In this document: one piece after another, positions 17,968 through 28,703 of the stretch
Layout of the letters: each line of letters opens with the position of its first letter
How positions within the stretch are numbered: the first letter of the stretch is position 1
NCBI GenBank assembly: GCA_947625415.1
Contig: CANQOG010000014.1
Coordinates: 1 to 34,345, forward strand
DNA from: an uncultured Clostridia bacterium
GTDB taxonomy: Bacteria > Bacillota > Clostridia > TANB77 > CAG-508
Length of the DNA stretch: 34,345 bases
Direction of reading: 5' to 3'
The notes under the pieces: generated by a model
The model's input: only the letters and a program-made list of their open reading frames with translations
What the model was told of the DNA's origin: nothing
The model's database searches: none
Made by a program: the position numbers and the translations under genes

Positions 17968-20600
17968 ATGAAAGAGTACTTAAGTAGTACAGAAGATGTC
18001 TTAAAAGAGGTATCTTCAAATAGTAATGGTCTTTCAAATACAGAAGCTGAAAAGAGATTAGAAAAAAATGGTAAAAATAAGCTTGAAGAGCCAAAAAAAG
18101 ATGGTGTGATAAAGAAATTTATTAAATCTTTAGCAGACCCAATGATTATAATGCTTTTAGCAGCAGCGCGGAATTTCAGCAGTAACGTCTGTTATTCAAC
18201 ATGAAAGTTTTACAGACGTATTTATAATTTTATTTGTAGTAATTGTAAATACGATTTTAGGAATGGTTCAAGAAAGTAAAGCAGAAAACGCAATCAGTTC
18301 TCTTATGGAGATGACAAAAGCAACATCAAAAGTTATAAGAGATGGAAAAATTAAAACTGTTAAATCAGAAGATTTAGTTGTTGGAGATGTAATAGTTTTA
18401 GAAGCTGGTGATAGTGTTCCAGCAGATTGTAGAATATTAGAAAGTTATAGTATGAAGGTCGAAGAGGCTGCAATTACTGGAGAATCTGTTCCAGTAAATA
18501 AAGTAATTGATATTTTAACATTAAAAGAAAACACTTTAGATATTCCTTTAGGTGATAGAACAAATATGTTATATAGTGGAAGTACAGTAGTTTATGGAAG
18601 AGGAAAAGCTGTTGTTACTGGAACTGGAATGAATACTGAAATGGGTAAAATAGCTGATGCTCTTCAAGATGCTGAAGAGGGGCAAACACCACTTCAAAGA
18701 AAAATGGCTGAACTTTCAAAAACTCTTACAAAATTAGTTATTGGAATAAGTGTATTTGTATTTTTATTTGGAATTATTAGAACAGGAGATTTTTCTGGTG
18801 GTCATATATTAGATACATTTTTAGTTGCTGTTGCGCTTGCTGTTGCAGCAATTCCAGAAGGATTACCAGCAATTGTTACAATAGTTTTATCAATAGGTGT
18901 AACTTCAATGGCAAAAAGAAAAGCTTTAATTAGAAAGCTTAGCGCTGTTGAAACTTTAGGATGTACGCAAATTATTTGTACAGATAAAACAGGAACATTA
19001 ACACAAAATAAAATGACTGTTACTGATAAAGTGACTTTTGATGAGAAATTATTGGCAAAAGCTATGGCTTTATGTTCAGATGCTGAAATTAAACCTGGAG
19101 ATAAAGAAGCTATGGGAGAGCCTACTGAGGCTGCTTTGGTAAATTATGCAAATAGTTTAGGGCTTCCAAAATATGAATTAGTAAAAGATAACCCAAGAGT
19201 TGGAGAAGCTCCATTTGATTCAAATAGAAAAATGATGTCAACAGTTCATAAAACTGGTGAAAAATTCATACAATACACAAAAGGCGCATGTGAAATTTTG
19301 CTTGATAGATGTACAGGATATTTATCTGAAAATGGTGTAGTTCCAATGACAGATGAAATTAAAAATGAAATAAAAACTAAAAATAAAGAATTTGCAGATA
19401 AAGCTTTAAGAGTTTTAGGTGCTGGATATAGAGAATATAGTAATCTTCCAAAAAGCTTTGAAGCTGAAGATTTAGAAAAAGATTTAATATTTATTGGTTT
19501 TACTGGAATGATAGATCCTTGTAGACCAGAGGTTTATGAAGCAATTAAAGAATGTAGGAAAGCTGGAATAAGACCAATAATGATTACAGGTGACCATATA
19601 GATACAGCTGTAGCTATTGGTAAAGATTTAAAAATTATTAGTGATAGAAGTGAAGCTGTTGAAGGAAGTCAGTTAGAAAAGCTTACTGATATAGAGTTAA
19701 TTGAGGTTGTAAAAACTTGCTCAGTATTTGCTAGAGTTCAACCAGAGCATAAAACCAGAATTGTAAGAGCGTTAAAGACTCAAGACTATATTGTTGCAAT
19801 GACTGGTGATGGTGTAAATGATGCTCCATCAATTAAAGCTGCTGATATTGGTGTTGCAATGGGAATTACAGGAACAGATGTTACTAAAGGTGCTTCAGAT
19901 ATGGTTTTAGCTGATGACAATTTTGCAACAATTGTAAATGCAGTTGAAGAAGGTAGAAAAATTTATGACAATATTAGAAAAGTATTGCAATTTCAACTAT
20001 CAACAAATATGGCAGAAGTATTATATGTATTTATTGCTTCTGTTTTAGGAATTACAATTGTTACACCAGCTCAACTTTTGTGGATAAATATGGTAACAGA
20101 TAGTACACCTGGTTTAGCGCTTGGAATGGAAAAAGCTGAAGGAAATTTAATGAAAAGAAAACCAAGACCGGCTGGTGAACGGAGTATTTTCAGATGGCGC
20201 AGGAGTAGATATGGTTATTCAAGGTGCTATCATGGCCGGAATTGTTATATTGTCATTCTTTTTAGGAGAATATATGGAAAATGGAGTATGGAGAATTGCA
20301 GAGTCTCAAGATGGAATTACAATGGCGTTTTTAACGGCAAACTTTATAGAACTATTCCATGCAATTTCAATGAGGTCTCAAAAAAATTCAATATTTACGA
20401 TGAAAAGCTTTAACTTCTGGCTATTAGGAGCATTTATATTAACTACAATATTAACTTTAGTTGTAATTTATGTTCCATTCTTTGCAAATATTTTTGAGTT
20501 TACACAAATAAGCTTAAAAGAATTTTTAACTGCTTTTTGTTTAGCATTTTCAATAGTTCCAATAATAGAAGTTTTGAAATTATTTAAGAAGAAAAATTAG
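17968..20600 (+). CDS. Cation-transporting P-type ATPase (PMCA/Ca2+-Mn2+ type), with two CGG recoding sites
   Basis: An 876-residue P2-type ATPase. It has an N-terminal cation ATPase domain, TGES (near 170) in the actuator domain, PEGLP in helix M4, the phosphorylated aspartate in DKTGTLTQNKM (near 339), TGDGVNDAP (near 612), and C-terminal helices. The Mn2+ riboswitch upstream suggests Mn2+ export, although Ca2+ is possible. In-frame CGG occurs at C18169 (GCG-C-GGA, glycine 68 in LLAAAGISAVTS) and at C20180 (GAA-C-GGA, glycine 738 in PAGEGVFSDGAG). Without the first skip only 67 normal residues are made. Start ATG 17968 follows AAGGGAG. GCC-GGA near 20234 has CGG out of frame and is read normally. 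Confidence 0.93.
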
Positions 20601-20607
20601 GAAATAG

Positions 20608-20630
20608 CGGGGGAATAAAAACCCCCGTTT
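20608..20630 (+). terminator. Terminator after the P-type ATPase gene
   Basis: CGGGGG (20608-20613) pairs with CCCCCG (20622-20627), followed by TTTTATTTT. Confidence 0.9.
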
Positions 20631-20729
20631 TATTTTGATAAAATTTTCAAAAAATTTTAAAAAATATCTATCAATAAATTTAAAAGTATGATAGAATGTG
20701 ACTGTAAAATTATTAAAAGGAGAAAAAAT

Positions 20730-21281
20730 ATGGCAGATTTAAATAATATAGAGGAAAAAATGAAGAAATCAGTTAGCGTTTTTGCAGAAAACCTTTCTGA
20801 AGTTAGAGCAGGAAGAGCAAATCCAGCTATTCTAAATAAAATATCAATAAGTTATTATGGTGTTCAAACACCAATAAATCAAGTTGCTGCAATTTCTGTT
20901 CCAGAAGCTAGAATGATAGTAATTCAACCATGGGATGCAAGTTGTTTGAAAGATATTGAAAAAGCAATACTTGCTTCTGATATTGGTTTAAATCCAAATA
21001 ATGATGGAAAATTAATAAGATTAAATTTCCCAGAATTAACAGAAGAGAGAAGAAAAGAGCTTGTTAAAGATGTTAAAAAAATGGCTGAAGATGCTAGAGT
21101 TTCAGTTAGAGGTGTAAGACGTGAAGGAATGGATGATGCAAAAGAAGCTAATAAAAAATCTGAAATAACTGAAGATGAAAGAAAAGATTTAGAAGATAAA
21201 ATTCAAAAGTTAACAGACAAATATATTGATGAAATTGACAAAATGTCTGAAAATAAAGAAAATGAAATTATGAAGGTTTAA
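20730..21281 (+). CDS. frr: Ribosome recycling factor
   Basis: The 183-residue protein splits post-termination ribosomes with EF-G. The family motifs VRAGRANPAIL near the start, and later RLNFPELTEERRKELVK and VSVRGVRREG, are present, as is the C-terminal helix ending DEIDKMSENKENEIMKV. Start ATG 20730 follows AAAAGGAG; an upstream in-frame ATG at 20688 lies in the promoter region and is rejected. It begins the usual frr-uppS-cdsA-rseP order. Confidence 0.95.
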   Translation: MADLNNIEEKMKKSVSVFAENLSEVRAGRANPAILNKISISYYGVQTPINQVAAISVPEARMIVIQPWDASCLKDIEKAILASDIGLNPNNDGKLIRLNFPELTEERRKELVKDVKKMAEDARVSVRGVRREGMDDAKEANKKSEITEDERKDLEDKIQKLTDKYIDEIDKMSENKENEIMKV

Positions 21282-21288
21282 GGAGGTT

Positions 21289-21332
21289 AAGAGTTTTTAA
21301 AGATGTTTTTTCTTTAAAAAAACTCTTTTTAT
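21289..21332 (+). terminator. Terminator-like hairpin between frr and uppS
   Basis: AAGAGTTTTTAAAGA (21289-21303) pairs with TCTTTAAAAAAACTCTT (21311-21327), followed by TTTTTATTTT. An AGGAGGT lies just before it (21281-21287) with no start codon at normal distance. It could be a partial terminator or attenuator ahead of uppS. Confidence 0.6.
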
Positions 21333-21340
21333 TTTAAAAT

Positions 21341-22048
21341 ATGGATAAAGAGGTTTTTCCAGAGCATATTGCAATAATTATGGATGGAAATAGAAGATGG
21401 GCAAAAAAGCGAATGTTGCCAATAAAAATGGGTCATAGAGAAGGCGCTAAAACTTTAGAAAAAATGGTAAGATATGCTAATAAAATTGGTGTAAAATATT
21501 TTACAGTATATGCTTTTTCTACGGAAAACTGGAAGAGAAGTGAAGAAGAAGTAACTGCCTTAATGGATTTGTTGAAAAATTATTTAGATGATTATTCAAA
21601 AAGAGCAGATTCAGAAAATATAAAAGTAAAAATTTGGGGAGATATTACAGCTCTAAGAAAAGACTTACAAAAAAGTATAATAGACTGCGAAGAAAGAACA
21701 AAATTAAATACAGGTGTTAATTTTAATATTTGCTTAAATTATGGTGGAAGAGATGAAATGGTTAAGGCAACAAGAAAAATTGCTGAAAAAGTAAAATCTG
21801 GTGAACTTGCTATAGATGAAATTACAGAAGAAACTATTTCTCAAAATCTATATTCTAATGGAACTCCTGATCCAGATTTGATGATTAGAACAAGTGGAGA
21901 ATTAAGAACAAGTGGATTTTTACTTTGGCAATTATCATATACAGAGTTTATATTTTTAGATAAATTATGGCCAGATTTTAATGAAAAAGACTTAGATGAA
22001 TGTATAGAAATATATAAGAAAAGAAATAGGAAGTTTGGAGGAAAGTAG
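21341..22048 (+). CDS. uppS: Isoprenyl (undecaprenyl) diphosphate synthase
   Basis: It adds cis-isoprene units to farnesyl diphosphate to make the cell-wall lipid carrier. The 235-residue protein shows IAIIMDGNRRWAKKR (catalytic Asp15), VYAFSTENWKRSEEEV, and DPDLMIRTSGELRTSGFLLW, where most family members have RLSNFLLW. The start ATG 21341 opens the conserved N-terminus, but no ribosome-binding site is in place: the nearest AGGAGGT is 53 bases upstream, before a hairpin. No in-frame CGG. Confidence 0.92.
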   Translation: MDKEVFPEHIAIIMDGNRRWAKKRMLPIKMGHREGAKTLEKMVRYANKIGVKYFTVYAFSTENWKRSEEEVTALMDLLKNYLDDYSKRADSENIKVKIWGDITALRKDLQKSIIDCEERTKLNTGVNFNICLNYGGRDEMVKATRKIAEKVKSGELAIDEITEETISQNLYSNGTPDPDLMIRTSGELRTSGFLLWQLSYTEFIFLDKLWPDFNEKDLDECIEIYKKRNRKFGGK

Positions 22049-22087
22049 ATAATCATATACTTTTAGTTTTAAAAGGAGTGAAAAATA

Positions 22088-22972
22088 ATGAATGTACAAA
22101 GGATATTAACAGGAGTTATAGGATTTCCAATAGTTATAGCTTTATTAGTACTTGGAAATAAATATATTTTTGATATAGTAATGGCAGTAATTGCTTGTAT
22201 TGCTATTCATGAATATTTTAAAGCTGTTAGTTCAGAAGTTAAAAATTTGTCATGGATAGGTTATATTCTAGCTATTGGAATTGCTGTAATACATATAGTG
22301 AATACTAAATTTGCTTTAATAAGTTTAGGAATTTTAGTTCCAAGTGTTTTGCTACTATTATTTTTACATATAATTATTTCAGATATGAAAATAACTTTGA
22401 AAGATATAGCTTTTTCACTATTAGGAATAATGTATGTTATTACATTTATAATGTTTATACCACTTATATATGGAATTGGAGACAATACAAAATTAGAATT
22501 TTTGAAGGAAAATTCTTTTGTAGATTTGGTGGTTAAGAATTTCCAAAATACAATAATTTCAGGTAAATTCTTAATTTGGTATGTAATCTTTTCTGCATGG
22601 GGTTCTGATACATTTGCATATACGTTTGGTAGACTTATTGGAAAACACAAATTTAGTAAAGTAAGTCCAAATAAAACAATTGAAGGTTGTGTTGCTGGAG
22701 TTTTTGGAGCAGTGATACTTTCATTAATTTATACAATAATTTTAAATAATAAGTTTAATTTTGGTATAAACTATTTAATAGTTGTAGCAATGGCAATTAT
22801 TTTATGTGTTATAGGGCAAATTGGAGATTTTGCTGCATCAACAATTAAAAGACATTTTGATATTAAAGATTTTAGTAATATTTTTCCCGGACATGGTGGA
22901 ATGTTAGATAGAATTGATAGTGTAATGTTTATTGCACCATTCGCATTTTGTGTATTTACATTTATTTTATAA
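22088..22972 (+). CDS. cdsA: Phosphatidate cytidylyltransferase
   Basis: A 294-residue membrane enzyme that makes CDP-diacylglycerol for phospholipid synthesis. The C-terminal signature is complete: SDTFAYTFGRLIGKHKFSK, VSPNKTIEG, QIGDFAASTIKRHFDIKDFS, PGHGGMLDRIDS. Start ATG 22088 follows AAAAGGAG. CCC-GGA in FPGHGG has CGG out of frame and is read normally. The rseP ribosome-binding site overlaps its stop codon. Confidence 0.93.
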   Translation: MNVQRILTGVIGFPIVIALLVLGNKYIFDIVMAVIACIAIHEYFKAVSSEVKNLSWIGYILAIGIAVIHIVNTKFALISLGILVPSVLLLLFLHIIISDMKITLKDIAFSLLGIMYVITFIMFIPLIYGIGDNTKLEFLKENSFVDLVVKNFQNTIISGKFLIWYVIFSAWGSDTFAYTFGRLIGKHKFSKVSPNKTIEGCVAGVFGAVILSLIYTIILNNKFNFGINYLIVVAMAIILCVIGQIGDFAASTIKRHFDIKDFSNIFPGHGGMLDRIDSVMFIAPFAFCVFTFIL

Positions 22973-22986
22973 AGGAGGAAAAAGCT

Positions 22987-23720
22987 TTGGGATTTATAAT
23001 TCGGAGCTTTAAAAATAATAATACTTATAGGCTTTTTAGTCTTTATTCATGAGGGCGCTCATTTTCTTGTGGCTAAAAAATCAGGAGTAAAAGTTTTAGA
23101 ATTTTCAATTGGTTTTGGAAAGTCGTTTTGGACAAAACAAACTGAGGAAACAAAATATTCTGTAAGAATGATTCCTTTAGGTGGATATGTTAGAATGCTA
23201 GGTGAAGAAGAAGCATCTGATGACAAAAGAGCTTTTGGTAATATGCCAGTTTGGAAAAGGTTATTAATTGTTCTTGCTGGTCCAGCTATAAATATAGTTT
23301 TTGGTTTGCTATTATTTTGGATATTAGCAAGTATATATAATAAAAATTTATATCATGGATTAATAGTTACAAAAAGATATATAGTAATGTTATTTCAAGG
23401 AATTGCAAGTTTGTTTACTGGTGGAGCAAAAGAAGCTGGATTAGTTGGACCTGTTGGGCTTTCACAAGTAATTGTTAATACAACAGGAATATTTGATTTT
23501 TTCTATTTAATGGCTGTAATTTCAATTTCACTTGGAATTACAAATTTATTGCCAATTCCTGGATTAGATGGTGGGAAAATTTTAATATTTATAATAGAAA
23601 TAATTAGAAGAAAAAAGATATCAGAAGATTTAGAATTAAAATTAACTGCAATTCGGAATGCTATTATTGCTAACAATAGCAGTTTTTGTTACAGCAAATG
23701 ACATAGGAAGAATATTTTAA
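22987..23720 (+). CDS. rseP: Site-2 protease RseP/RasP, short form without a PDZ domain, with two CGG recoding sites
   Basis: Intramembrane zinc metalloprotease. After restoring the frame it is 243 residues: HEGAH zinc site (21-25), then FSIGFGKSFWTKQTEETKYS, the PLGGYVRMLGE segment, and NLLPIPGLDGGKI near 200. The in-frame CGG at C23002 (ATT-C-GGA) is at the sixth codon, so the zinc site is out of frame without the shift. The second is at C23654 (ATT-C-GGA, glycine 223) in the last helix, which ends VTANDIGRIF. The usual PDZ domain between the second helix and VGPVGL is missing: NIVFGLLLFWILASI runs almost directly into the region before VGPVG. The start is TTG 22987 behind AAGGAGG; no ATG fits. 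Confidence 0.88.
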
Positions 23721-23742
23721 AATACAATACTGGAGGCAAATA

Positions 23743-24246
23743 ATGAAGAAAGAGAAGGAATTATTAAAAATAAAAAGAGAATTTGCACCAAAGTATATAC
23801 TTACCGAAAAATTACTAGAAGTATATTTGTTTTTTGTATTATTTATAGTACTTTGCTTTTCAGCTAAAAGATTTTTATATGGAATTGTAGCAATTTTAAT
23901 TTTAATACTTGTAGTTTTTATAAAATTAGTTTTAGAAAAAAGAAAAGCAAATCAAACTGTAATGAAATTTTATGAAGATAGAATAGAATTTAAAGGAAAA
24001 ATGTTTTTATTTAAAACAGAAGAAAGAACTTTAAGGTATAATGAGATTAAGGATATAACTGTGACACAAGGAGCTTCATTTATTGAAAAGAGATTTCAAA
24101 AAGCTTTTGGATTGGGAAATTTATATGTATACCCGAAAAATGGAACATATATTACAAAAGGAATGCAGATAGAGCTTGTAGCTAATATAAATGAAAAAGT
24201 AGAACAAATAAAGGAAATTATTGGAGATAAAATAGGAAATGGATAA
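23743..24246 (+). CDS. Membrane protein with a bacterial PH-like domain
   Basis: A 167-residue protein with two adjacent membrane helices (about 25-65) followed by a domain of beta strands (VMKFYEDRIEFKGKM, RTLRYNEIKDITVTQG) typical of bPH-like domains. The function is unknown. Start ATG 23743 follows TGGAGG. Its stop codon overlaps the start of polC by 8 bases, so the two are likely translationally coupled. Confidence 0.6.
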   Translation: MKKEKELLKIKREFAPKYILTEKLLEVYLFFVLFIVLCFSAKRFLYGIVAILILILVVFIKLVLEKRKANQTVMKFYEDRIEFKGKMFLFKTEERTLRYNEIKDITVTQGASFIEKRFQKAFGLGNLYVYPKNGTYITKGMQIELVANINEKVEQIKEIIGDKIGNG

Positions 24247-27200
24247 ATATATAAAAGACGTATTTACTGATTTTGTAGATAGTCCAAGTTTACTTGATGC
24301 AAAGCTTTCAAATGTTAATCTTTATAAGAAGCAGGATAAGCTTCAGGTTGATATTATTTCTAATAAACCTATAACTGTTGGTGAGATAGGACAATTTGAG
24401 AATTATTTACAAAACAGAATGAATGTAGGAAAAGCTTTTACTAATATAAAATATGAGGATGTTGAAATTGAGCAAGATATAGAGGGAAACTGGAGTAATA
24501 TAATTTCTTATATTACTTCTAAAGAACCATTAAGCCGCGCAATGTTGACAAATAGTACAATAGAAAAAAATGGGCAAAACGTAGATGTCAATTTAAAAAT
24601 AAAAGGTGCGGAATTTTTATGCTCAAAAAAATTTGATAAAGGTTTGGAGCATCTTCTTCAAAATGTTTATAATAGTAAATATTTTGTAAAAATAAATGAT
24701 TGTTTAGATGATGACTATTATGAGCATGTTGAAAGAGAATTTCAAGAGGCTGAACAAAAGGCTGTTCAACAAATTGATAGAGAAGCAGAGGAAAGAATTC
24801 GTTTAAATAGGGAAAATCAAGATGCTTTAATAGAGGCTGAAATGGAGATGTCAGATTCTAGTTCTAAAGCAAGTTCTGCTCCAAAAGCTTCAAATCAATC
24901 AAAACAGAATTATTATGGATATGGTCCGAAATCGCAAAATCAAAACTTTGTAAAAAAAGAAGCTACTCCAAAAGAACTTCCAGAAGGAGTTATTTTTGCT
25001 TCTCGAGGAGTTACTGTAAAAGGAAAAGAGATTAAAATTGCTGATATTAATACTGAAACAGGAAATGTCTTAGTTGATGGACAAGTTATTAGAGTAGAAA
25101 CAAAAGATAATTTGCAAAAAAGCCCTGATAAAGCAATTTTAATGTTTGATTTATATGATGGTTCTAGTACAATGACTTGTAAAGCATTTGTTCAAAAAGC
25201 TAATCTTAAAGATTTAGTAAAAAAAATAGATGGAAAAGGTGTTAAAGTTGACGGAATTGCAAGTTTTGACACTTTTGCTAAAGAAATTACAATAATGTCA
25301 AATATAATTTTTGAAAGTGAAGGCTTGAAAAAAGAGAAGAGAATAGATGATGCTGAAGTAAAAAGAGTTGAACTTCACATGCATACTCAAATGAGTCAAA
25401 TGGATGCTGTAACACCTTGTGATGTTTTGATAAAAAGAGCAATATCTTGGGGATGGAAATCAATTGCAATAACTGACCATGGAGTTGTTCAAGCTTTTCC
25501 TGATGCATATCATTTGTTGCAAAAAGTAGGAGAAGATGCAATTAAAGTAATTTATGGTGTTGAGGGGTATTTTTGTCCTGACAAAGATCCATGTGTTTTT
25601 GATTCAAAAGGGCAAAGTATTGATACCGAATATTGCGTTTTAGACTTAGAGACAACTGGTATTTCTCATATAACAGAAAAAATTACTGAAGTTGGAATTA
25701 TAAAAATAAAAAATGGAAAAGAAATTGATTCTTTTGAAACTTTTGTAAATCCCGAGAAGCCTATACCACCAGAAGTTGTAGAAGTAACACATATAACAGA
25801 TGAGATGGTAAAAGATAGTCCAAAAATCGAAGAAGTTTTACCAAAAATGATTGAGTTTATTGGAGACTCTGTTGTTGTTACACATAATACTGATTTTGAT
25901 GTTACTTGGCTTAAATATAATTATGAAAAATATGGTTATAAGTGGGAAAATACATATATAGATACTCTTCGTTTAGCAAAAGCTATGTATCCAGAATTTA
26001 CAAGATATAAACTTGGAATTATTGCTGATAAATTAGGAATTAAAGTTGAAGTTGCTCATAGGGCTTTAGATGATGTTAAAACTTTAGTTCAAGTTTTTAA
26101 TAAGATGATAGAAACTGCAAAAGAAGACAAAAATGCTAAAGTTATTGATGATTTTAATAATAAATATGAGACTGAATTTAGTAAGCTTCCAAGCTATCAT
26201 ATAATAATTTTAGCTCAAAATTATGTTGGTCTAAAGAATTTATATAAACTTGTTTCATATTCACACTTAAACTATTTTTATAAAAAACCTAGAATTTTAA
26301 AATCTATACTTGCTAAATATAGAGAGGGGTTGATTATTGGAAGTGCCTGTGAAGCGGGAGAACTTTACAGAGCTATTTTAGATAATAAGCCAGAGGAAGA
26401 AATTGAGGAAATTGCTAAATTTTATGACTATTTGGAAATTCAACCATTAGGAAATAATGCTTACTTGAAAAGAGAAGGAAGAGTTAATGGTGATGAAGAT
26501 TTAATAGAGATAAATAAAAAAATTGTTGCTCTTGGAGATAAGCTTGGAAAGATGACTGTTGCTACTTGTGATGTTCATTTTATGGATCCACAAGATGAGA
26601 TTTATAGAAGAATTTTACAAGCAGGGCAAAAATATGATGATGCTGATATGCAAGCACCATTATATTTGAGAACTACAAATGAAATGCTAAAAGAGTTTGA
26701 ATATTTAGGCGAAGAAAAAGCTTATGAAGTTGTTGTTACAAATACAAATAAAGTTTCTGATATGTGTGAAAAGATAAGTCCAATTTCTCCTGAAAAATGT
26801 CCACCACATATTCCTGGATGTGAAAAGGAAATTAGAGATATTGCTTATAAGAAGGCTTATGAATTATATGGAAATCCACTTCCTGAAATTGTTGGAACAC
26901 GTTTGGAGAAAGAACTAAATTCTATTATAAATAATGGATATTCAGTTATGTATATTATTGCGCAGAAGCTTGTTTGGAAGTCAAATGAAGATGGATATAT
27001 TGTTGGTTCAAGAGGGTCTGTTGGTTCGAGTTTGGCAGCGTTTATGACAGGAATTACAGAAGTTAACTCACTTCCACCTCATTATAGATGCCCAAATTGT
27101 AAGTTTTCAGATTTCTCAGATTTTGGAGTTCAAAATGGTTTTGATTTGCCAGATAAGAATTGCCCAAAATGTGGAGCAAAAATGAATAAAGATGGGATGG

Positions 27201-28686
27201 ATATTCCATTCGAGACATTCCTTGGCTTTAATGGAGATAAAGAGCCTGATATTGACTTAAACTTTTCAGGTGAATATCAAGCAAAAGCACATAAATATAC
27301 TGAAGTAATTTTTGGAAAGGGAACTACTTTTAAAGCTGGAACTGTTGGTACAGTAGCTGATAAAACAGCTTTTGGATATGTTAAAAATTATTTTGAAGAA
27401 CGTCATAAAATGTTACCTAGTGCGGAAATTAATAGACTTTCAATCGGATGTACTGGAATAAAAAGAACTACTGGACAGCATCCAGGTGGAATTATAGTTG
27501 TTCCAAAAGGAAGAGAAATATTTGAGTTTACGCCTGTTCAACATCCTGCAGATGATCCAAATTCAGATATAATTACAACTCATTTTGATTATCACTCAAT
27601 TGATGGAAACTTGCTTAAACTTGATATTCTTGGTCATGATGACCCAACTGTTATTAGAATGCTTCAAGACTTAAGTGGAATTGCTCCAACAGAAATTCCT
27701 TTAGATGATAAAGAAACTATGTCAATATTTTCATCAACGAAAGCTTTAGGTGTTACACCTGAACAAATTGGTTCAGAAATTGGAACTTATGGAATTCCAG
27801 AATATGGAACAAAATTTGCAAGACGGCATGCTTATGGATACACATCCAACTACGTTTGATGAACTTATACGTTTATCTGGTTTATCACATGGAACTGATG
27901 TATGGCTTGGAAATGCTCAAACTCTTATACAAGATGGAATTGTTACATTACAAGAAGCAATTTGTTGTCGTGATGATATTATGATTTATTTAATTAAAAA
28001 AGGTTTGCCACCTGATAAAGCTTTTAAAATAATGGAAACAGTTCGTAAAGGAAAAGCTTTAAAAGACCCAGAAAAGTGGGCTGAATTTAAAGAGCTTATG
28101 AAAAAATATGATGTTCCAGACTGGTATATAAAATCTTGTGAAAAAATAAAATACATGTTCCCTAAAGCGCATGCTGCTGCTTATGTTACAAATGCAGTAA
28201 GAATTGCATGGTTTAAGGTACATAAGCCTTTAGTTTATTATGCTGCATATTTTTCAATAAGAGCTAAATCATTTGATGCAGAAGTAATGATAAATGGAGA
28301 AGAAAGAGTAAAAGATAAGAAAAGAGAAATTGACTTATTAGGAAATAATGCTACTCCAAAAGACAAGGAAATGTTAGATGATTTGGATATTGTTCAAGAA
28401 TTTTATGAAAGAGGATTTGAATTTTTGCCAGTAGATTTGTATAAATCACATTCTACAAAATTTAGAATTGAAGATGGAAAGTTAAGACCTCCATTTTTAA
28501 GTATGGCAGGGCTTCGGGCCAATAGCGGCAGAGAGTATTTTTAAAGAAGCTAATGAAGAGGAATTTGAATGTATAGATGATTTACAAGCTAGAGCAAAAC
28601 TTGGAAAATCTGCAATTGAGTTATTAGAAAAGTTTAATGTTTTAAAGGGTATGACCAAAAGCAATCAAATGTCTTTGTTTGTTTAG
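24239..28686 (+). CDS. polC: DNA polymerase III PolC, with two CGG recoding sites
   Basis: Replicative polymerase of low-GC Firmicutes with built-in proofreading. In order: N-terminal domain; OB fold; PHP part (ELHMHTQMSQMD, near 378); 3'-5' exonuclease (YCVLDLETTGIS near 464, HNTDFDV, HRALDDVKT); zinc cysteines (CPNC and CPKC near 950-980); palm PDIDLNFSGEYQ near 1003; TGQHPGGIIVVP; C-terminal clamp-binding QMSLF. In-frame CGG occurs at C27824 (AGA-C-GGC, glycine 1196, the only site using GGC) and C28515 (CTT-C-GGG, glycine 1426 in MAGLGPIAAESIF). The product is 1481 residues, normal for PolC; without the last skip QMSLF is lost. ATC-GGA (LSIGCTG) is read normally. Confidence 0.95.
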
Positions 28687-28703
28687 AAATTAGAGGATAA
28701 AAT

